64,000 nucleotides of DNA from Prorocentrum cordatum (Eukaryota; Sar; Dinophyceae; Prorocentrales; Prorocentraceae). Under the pieces are notes generated by a model that worked only from the letters and a program-made list of their open reading frames with translations, made no database searches and had not been told where the DNA came from. Both the position numbers and the translations under genes were made by a program. The stretch spans positions 32,172 through 96,171 of the forward strand of contig CAUYUJ010000666.1 in assembly GCA_963575745.1 (NCBI GenBank), read 5' to 3'. Shown here piece after piece: positions 58,466 to 64,000 of the stretch; within the stretch, counting starts at the first letter, position 1, and every line of letters starts with the position of its first letter.

Positions 58466-59275
58466 GAGCAGGCGGAGGAGGAGGAGGAGGAGGAGGAGGA
58501 GGAGGAGGAGGAGGAGGGAGGAGGAGGAGAGGAGGAGGAGGAGGAGGAGGAGGTGTGAAACAGAGACCAGAGCAGCGTCGAGCCGGGGCCGCACCGTGCG
58601 GCTCCGAGGCCACCAGCGCGCCCTGGCCGCCGGGTGCGGCGACCGCTCGCTGTGCCCCGGGCCGCGCTCCCCCTCCTCCTCCCTCTTCCTCCTCCTCCTG
58701 CTCCTCCTCCTCCTCCTCGCTCCTCCTCCTCCTCCTCCTCCTCCTCCTCCTCCTCCTCCCCTCCTCCTCCTCCTCCTCCCTCCTCTCCTCCTCCTCCTCC
58801 TCCTCCTCCCCTCCTCCTCCTCCTCCTCCTCCTCCTCCTCCTCCTCCTCCTCCTCCTCCTCCTCCTCCTCCTCCTCCTCCTCCTCCTCCTCCTCCTCCTC
58901 CTCCTCCTCCTCCTCCTCCTCCCCTCCTCCTCCTCCTCCCTCGTCCCCTCCCCTCCTCCTCCTCCTCCTCCTCCTCCTCCTCCTCCTCCTCCTCCTCTTC
59001 CTCCTCCTCCTCCTGCCTTTGCCTGCCAAGGCGCAGTCGAAGTTTCCGGGCGGTGCCGATGAACGGCAAGCGCGAGATCAACGTCAAGGGCGCCGGGCCT
59101 GGGAAGGCGGCGCGCGGGAGCGCCGGCATGCCACGCTGGGGGAGGAGGGCGGGGGGAGAGGCGGAGGGGGGGGGGAGGGGAGAGGAGCACACTGCCAGAG
59201 AAAAGGAGGAGGAGGAGGAGGAGAGGAGGAGGAGGAGGAGGAGGAGGAGGAGGAGGAGGAGGAGGAGGACGTGGA
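58466..59275. repeat. Long (GGA)n, (CTC)n, (GGA)n tracts
   Basis: 58466-58557 is GGA-rich, 58668-59013 is almost pure CTC/TCC (about 345 bp), and 59203-59275 is GGA. The two GGA tracts and the central CTC tract could pair. Poly-Glu, poly-Ser and poly-Pro ORFs through them are artefacts. Confidence 0.93.
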
Positions 59276-59295
59276 GGCGGAGGCGGAGGCGAAGG

Positions 59296-59455
59296 GGGCA
59301 TGGCGACGGGTCCCTTTTTCATGGTTAATCGCGAATTTCCGCCGCCGAGCGAGGCGGCACCGGCCGCATTTTGGGGAGGGGGCCTCTCCCGATCCATGGA
59401 TTTGGCGACCGCGCGCCAAATCCATGGATCGCTAATCCCTGTTTGCGCGCCCCCA
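59296..59455 (+). repeat. Dispersed repeat with a perfect 17-bp-arm palindrome
   Basis: At 59391-59430, arms GATCCATGGATTTGGCG and its exact reverse complement flank a 6-nt loop ACCGCG. The rest matches 54658-54818. Confidence 0.88.
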
Positions 59456-59459
59456 TCTC

Positions 59460-59745
59460 CGACAGTGCTCGAGCTGAACGGCGGTCTGGCGATCTTGTGG
59501 GCCAGTATCGCGTTGATCTCGTTTCGCAGCGGAGGCGGAACGAGACGGAACGGAGGACAACGGAAACACAACCAAAACCAGAAGCATTGTTAAGCTCGAT
59601 CCCTGCCCTCCCCCTCTCTCTCCAGGCCCCTCCCCCCCGGGGCCCCCTGGAAGCTGACACAAGAGAGGGGAAACCATGATATCCTCCTGTCTTCCTCCTC
59701 CTTCCGTCCCCTCCCTGGGGCGACTCCAGAAGCAGCAGCAGATTC
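59460..59745. other. No feature recognised
   Basis: Unique GC-rich sequence without a credible ORF. Confidence 0.4.
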
Positions 59746-59769
59746 ATGAGCGTGAAAGCCTCCCCTCCT

Positions 59770-60358
59770 CCCCACCAGGGGCCTCGCAGAGGCCCCAAGA
59801 AGGGCCCCCAGATGTCCAAGAGCCTGGACCTTCGACCCTTCGCCCTCCCCCTCCCCTCCCTCCTTCCCTCCCGCGGGGAGGGCGCGCGGGGCACCGCGGG
59901 CGGGAGTTCCACGGGGCCCCCTCACGCGGCAGCGGGCTCTCGACCGCAGCACGTGGGGCGTGCGCTGGACTGCCAGGCAGCCCCTGGCTGACCCCTCTGA
60001 GCCGAGTCCGGCTGTCGGCAGACTCTTCATCCGCCTCCCCGGGGGGCCTCCAGCCCCCAGGGGCCCAAGGGGGCCCCCAGACGTCCAACAACCTCGATCG
60101 TCGATCCCCTTCTCCTCCCTCCCCCTGATCCCCTCCCCTCTCCCGACCCCCCCGCGAGGTGGTCGCCCATGGTTGACCCCTCTGAGCCGAGTCCGACTGT
60201 CGACAGGCTCGCCCGCCGCTTCCCCGGGGGCCCCGGAGGCCCAGGGCCCCAGAGATCCACGGTGGGCCCCTGACGTCCAATAGCCTCGATCGTCGATCCT
60301 TCTCCTCCCTCCCCCCTATCCCCTCCCCCTCCCGACCCCCCCCGCGAGGTGGTCGCCA
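59770..60358 (+). repeat. 182-bp tandem repeat, about 2.5-3 copies
   Basis: Units at about 59989 and 60171 both start TGACCCCTCTGAGCCGAGTC and end CCCCCCCGCGAGGTGGTCGCC; a more diverged unit precedes at 59770-59988. Confidence 0.82.
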
Positions 60359-60475
60359 CCAAGCTTCACGGGCTGAAGTCCCGCGCGAAGGAGCTGGAGA
60401 GACGGCCCAAGTCCGTCATCAAGGGCACGACCGTGGCGAAGAGGCGGAAGGCCAGGGAGGCCCCCACGAGGAGGA
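60359..60475 (+). other. Short basic coding-like segment
   Basis: Reads KLHGLKSRAKELERRPKSVIKGTTVAKRRKAREAP before the (GAT)n tract. Could be an exon of a Lys/Arg-rich protein, but no splice or start evidence. Confidence 0.25.
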
Positions 60476-60556
60476 AGAGGCCGACGACGAGGATGACGAG
60501 GATAATAATACGGATGATGATGAGGATGAGGATAAGGATGAGGATGAGGATTGGGA

Positions 60557-60593
<37 letters not shown>

Positions 60594-60594
60594 T

Positions 60595-60632
<38 letters not shown>

Positions 60633-60802
60633 CTGTTGTTGTTGATGATGATTTTGGTGGTGGTGGTGATGATGATGATGGTGGTGGTGGTAGTGATGAT
60701 GATGATGATGCTGATGATGCTGCTGATGATGATACAGACGATGATGATGCTGCTGTTGCTGTTGATGATGATGATGTTATGAATACTGATACTGTTGATG
60801 CT

Positions 60803-60845
<43 letters not shown>

Positions 60846-61338
60846 ACATTGATGACAATGTTAATATTGATGCTGATGCTGATGCTGAGGATGCTGCTGC
60901 TGCTGATGATGATGATGGTGATGATGATGACGACTGTGATGATGCGGATGATGATGGTGGTGGTAATGATGATGATGATGATGCTGATGTCGGTGCTGCT
61001 GCTGATGATGATGATGAGTATGCTGCTGATGATGACGATGCCGATGTTGATGATGATGCTGATGATGATGATGCTGATGATGATGATGATGATGATGCTG
61101 ATGAGGTTGACTCTACTGATTCTGTGGATCATGCTGCTGATGATGCTTCTGATGATGATGCTGCTGATGATGATGATGATGGTGATGATGCTGCTGATGC
61201 TGATTATGATGGTGGCGGTTAGATGATGCTGATGACGGTGCTGCTGATGATGCCGATTCTGATGCTGATGATGATATGGAGTATGCTGCTGGTTCTGATT
61301 ATGATGATGATGACCATGATGATGATGCTGCTGATGAT

Positions 61339-61369
<31 letters not shown>

Positions 61370-61384
61370 ACGCTGATGGTGATC

Positions 61385-61427
<43 letters not shown>

Positions 61428-61473
61428 CGATGACGATGCTGATGATGATGCTGATGATGCTGATGATGATGAT

Positions 61474-61504
<31 letters not shown>

Positions 61505-61640
61505 ATGATGATTGATGATGGTGGTGGTGGTGGTTATGGTGGTGCTGATGCTGCTGCTGATGATAATGGTGGTGGTGATGATGGTGGCGGTGAGGATGAT
61601 GCTGATGACTGTGCTGATGATGTTGATCTAGTAGTTTGCC
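60476..61640. repeat. Compound (GAT)n/(GCT)n tract over 1.1 kb
   Basis: GATGAT with GCTGCT, GGTGGT and GAC interruptions. ORFs of poly-Asp/Ala, poly-Met/Leu and, on the minus strand, poly-Ile/Ser are all repeat translations. Confidence 0.94.
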
Positions 61641-62103
61641 GTTGATGATGGTGACGATGGCAACTATGGTAATTGCTGCGTAACACATGTTGCATCTTTT
61701 CACGGAAGCAGCGGGGTATCAGAGACTGGTAGATCACCCGGTAAACAGGTAAAACAGGTAATGGCGACGATGACCCTGGTGGTGGTTGTGATCAGAATGA
61801 TGAGGACCGCTTGCGGCGCTCTAGTTGCCACAGTCGTATTCCCTTCAGTTCCCCGTGCATCGCGAGGCGTACGGCACCACTGCCCACGCCGAAGCAATCT
61901 CAGTCGGCCGTGAGGCCAGGCCACACAGGAACTGCCCGCCAGCAGCGTTTGCTCAGAGTGTCGCGCTTCCAGTCCTGGCCCACCGCGCTTCGGCGCGACA
62001 CGCCAAAGACGTCCCTGCCCCCAAGCATCAGCGCTCGGAGCTTGTCCCAGCCTCTCACCCCATGAGGCGGAGCGGCACACCATCAGCTTGAACGACACAG
62101 TGC
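61641..62103. other. No gene recognised
   Basis: Unique sequence; a minus-strand ORF and two plus-strand ORFs overlap but none is convincing. Confidence 0.35.
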
Positions 62104-62267
62104 TAAGTCGGGCATGCCTCTCTACAGGAGGAATCTTCGAGAATGGTTAGGTGGTTATATCTATATATGTAGATATAAGCTTATTTTCATTATATCATAT
62201 GTAAGGACTTTGTTATCTTTGTGATTGTTCTTCCAAACTCCGCCTGTAGGGGGACATGCCCGACCTA
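62104..62267. mobile_element. 164-bp MITE-like element, same family as 57100
   Basis: Left terminus TAAGTCGGGCATGCCTCTCT ACAG and right terminus 62244-62267, inverted with about 4 mismatches in 24. AT-rich interior with a TATATCTATATATGTAGATATA palindrome-like segment (about 62156-62178). Confidence 0.75.
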
Positions 62268-62364
62268 CGCATACTGTGTCGCGGGGCCCCGCCGCCAGGG
62301 TCGCGCGCAGCGAGAGTGCCTCGCCGCGAGAGCTGGCCGCGTGGTGCGCAGGGGGGACGTGCAG

Positions 62365-62580
62365 TCGGCGTCACCCCAACATATTCATACTATGTGTGCG
62401 TCGCCTCCCCAGGGGCGACGCGCGTACCGAGAAATCTTATAGTACATGCGTCGTGGAGGGCGCTTTCTGGCCACACCGCTCGGGAAACGATACACTACAA
62501 TATGGGTATACTATATGTTCGGGTCGGACGCGTGCCTCCAAGGAGGGCATATAGCATTAGTATGTCTCTGTGCGTCCCAT
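62365..62580 (+). repeat. Dispersed ~220-bp repeat, copy 1
   Basis: TCGGCGTCACCCCAACA ... CGGCCACACCGCTCGGGAAACG-like core ... GCGTCCCAT. Copy 2 is at 63734-63961, about 85% identical by eye. Both copies lie ~100 bp or less downstream of a 57100-family element end. Confidence 0.85.
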
Positions 62581-62719
62581 GCAGCGCGAGGCCGTGGAGC
62601 TCGCTGCGCGATCGCTGCCCAGGACGGCGCGCACCTCGCAGAGAGCCAGAGCGAGGGCGCCCTCGAGGGCGCGAAGCTACTCGCGCTTCGCGCCTCGCGC
62701 TTCGGCTCCGATTTGGTCT

Positions 62720-62955
62720 GCTGTGGTGTGCCGTGTTGGCCAGCTGTGATCCGGAGGCTCGCCGTGGTCTTGCGTGATTTGCCGTATTCCTTTGGTCTGT
62801 CGTGCTCCAATGGTATGCCGCATTTCTGTGGGGTCAGCCGCGTCCCTGTGGCTCGCCGTGCTCCTGCGCGGTCTGCCATGTTCCTGTGTGGTTTAACGCA
62901 CTCCTCGGATTTGCAACGCTTGTGCGTGGTCCATCATGCTCCTGTGGTACGCCGC
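62720..62955 (-). repeat. Highly degenerate 20-bp satellite relic
   Basis: Units such as GGTCTGTCGTGCTCCAATGG, GCTCGCCGTGCTCCTGCGCG and GGTCTGCCATGTTCCTGTGT: the minus-orientation satellite at roughly 65-80% identity to consensus, far more decayed than the arrays at 4-50 kb. Confidence 0.8.
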
Positions 62956-63329
62956 GGAGGCGGCGCGGGGGCGCGAAGTTGTTCACGCTTCGCGCGCTCG
63001 CGCGGCGCGGAGCGCGACGGTGGGAGCCCTTGGCGGAGCGCGGGCGAGGGAGGGCGGCGCCGCGGGCAGCGAGAGAGGGCGAACGGCCCGGCTCGGGCGG
63101 GTGGTGATGGGGGGTGACCCACACGGGGGGGTGAAGAAGAGGGCCCCGCAGGAGCCTTTTTCAGGGTCCCTTCTGGAGCCAGCAGGGGCCCGAAGGGTGC
63201 CCCTGCTGGAGCCTGAGGTGCCCCTCGGGGGCACTCTCCTTCGCCCCCCATTCAGGCCCCCCCCCCCTGCCACTCGCCCGACGGGTGCACGAGGCAGCCG
63301 ACGATGCGAAGGCGTGTGGACGCGCCATC
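62956..63329. other. No gene recognised
   Basis: GC-rich; one CCCCTCGGGGGC-type stem region. No credible ORF. Confidence 0.35.
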
Positions 63330-63495
63330 CCCCTCCTCCTCCCCCTCCCCTCCCCCTCCTCCTCCTCCTCCTCCTCCTCCTCTTCCTCCTCCTCCTCCTC
63401 CTCCTCCACCTCCCCCTCCTCCTCCTCCTCCTCCTCCTCCTCCTCCCTCTCCTCCTCCTCCTCCTCCTCCTCCTCCTCCTCCCCCTCCTCCTCTT
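63330..63495. repeat. (CTC)n tract
   Basis: About 165 bp of CTC/CCT repeats. Confidence 0.93.
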
Positions 63496-63597
63496 TTCCT
63501 GCAGGGGGCAACGTCAGGGGGGGGGACAGGCCCGTGGGGGGGGCGAGGCCTCGACCCCCGATCGCCCAGTCCTCGCCGACAGGGTGACGTCTCGGGC

Positions 63598-63736
63598 GCA
63601 GGAGAAGATTCAAACGCAGTCAAAGCATGGTCTGGGGACGATTTTCGTAAGATAAGCTCTAACCAGGGTCGAGTATTCTTGGCGTCTTTTCTTTAACATT
63701 GTTTTTCGCTCAAGATTCGCCTGTAGGGGGACATCG
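63598..63736. repeat. Relic of the 57100 MITE family
   Basis: GATTCAAACGCAGTCAAAGC...GGTCTGGGGACGATTT matches the interior of 57100-57256, and it ends GCCTGTAGGGGGACAT like the right terminus; the left terminus is lost. Confidence 0.65.
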
Positions 63737-63961
63737 GCGTCACCCCAACACACTTATACCGTATGTGCGTCGCCCACCCCCCAGGGGCGGCGCGCGCACC
63801 GATAAATCTTGTAGTGTATGCATCGTGGCGGGCGCTTTCCGGCCACACCGCTCGGGAAACGATACACCACAAGATGGGTACACTAGATGTTCGGGTCGGA
63901 CGCGCGCCTCCAGGGAGAACGCAGAGTACCAGTATGTCTCGTATGTCCCTGCGCGTCCCAT
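63734..63961 (+). repeat. Dispersed ~220-bp repeat, copy 2
   Basis: Homologous to 62365-62580; starts immediately at the decayed MITE end and runs to the window edge region. Confidence 0.85.
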
Positions 63962-64000
63962 ATCTTTCGCCCAAAAGGACCGCGTTTCGAGGATCGACGT

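Noticed and set aside
57946-59571. Minus-strand 541-residue ORF and its poly-Glu/poly-Arg relatives
   Set aside because: Read almost entirely from GGA/CTC tracts; no non-repeat coding segment.
62225-62777. Overlapping plus-strand ORFs of 109-223 residues
   Set aside because: They lie across a dispersed 220-bp repeat and a decayed satellite; copies of the repeat at 63734 do not keep the frame.

Overview
This window looks like nuclear DNA of a dinoflagellate. The decisive evidence is a complete 22-nt dinoflagellate spliced leader (DinoSL) at 36232-36253, which forms the exact 5' end of a full-length LINE retrotransposon. GC-rich coding regions, repeat-filled introns, very many simple and tandem repeats, and gene families typical of dinoflagellates (DNA-methyltransferase-like, Helitron-like helicase) agree with this. 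I cannot name the genus. No bacterial operon, rRNA, CRISPR or convincing tRNA was seen. Splice borders were inferred by eye, and most gene models are exon-level.

Layout. (1) 1-8354: a 5'-truncated Helitron-type Rep/helicase gene. Its PIF1 helicase is split by a 1,530-bp GT-AG intron (4612-6141) made mostly of a 20-bp satellite. It is followed by a Cys-rich, OTU-protease-like gene. (2) 8690-16700: satellite country, with 20-bp arrays in both orientations, a 197-bp GC-rich satellite, a 75-bp CTCGAG repeat and a (TA)n compound repeat. (3) 17600-25255: exons of unrecognised large proteins, one with DDE-nuclease-like motifs. (4) 22691-33671: a roughly 600-bp inverted repeat pair enclosing about 9.7 kb with a C5-DNA-methyltransferase-like gene and other unknown genes. 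(5) 34736-49970: segmentally duplicated satellite blocks, split at 36232-43461 by the LINE. The LINE has ORF1 (zinc ribbon plus coiled coil) and ORF2 (endonuclease, reverse transcriptase, RNase H), with a 15-bp target-site duplication. (6) 50000-64000: almost gene-free, with degenerate short repeats, long trinucleotide tracts, MITE-like and fold-back elements, and dispersed repeats.

The recognisable genes are mainly mobile-element or element-associated: Helitron replication/helicase, LINE retrotransposition, a methyltransferase of a type known to be carried by some eukaryotic retroelements, and a possible DDE protein. The satellite is stop-free in all six frames, so most long apparent ORFs over it are artefacts. 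The best candidates for follow-up are the spliced-leader-tipped LINE with its reconstructable empty site, the satellite-built intron, the inverted-repeat-flanked methyltransferase region, and the hairpin module embedded in the satellite.
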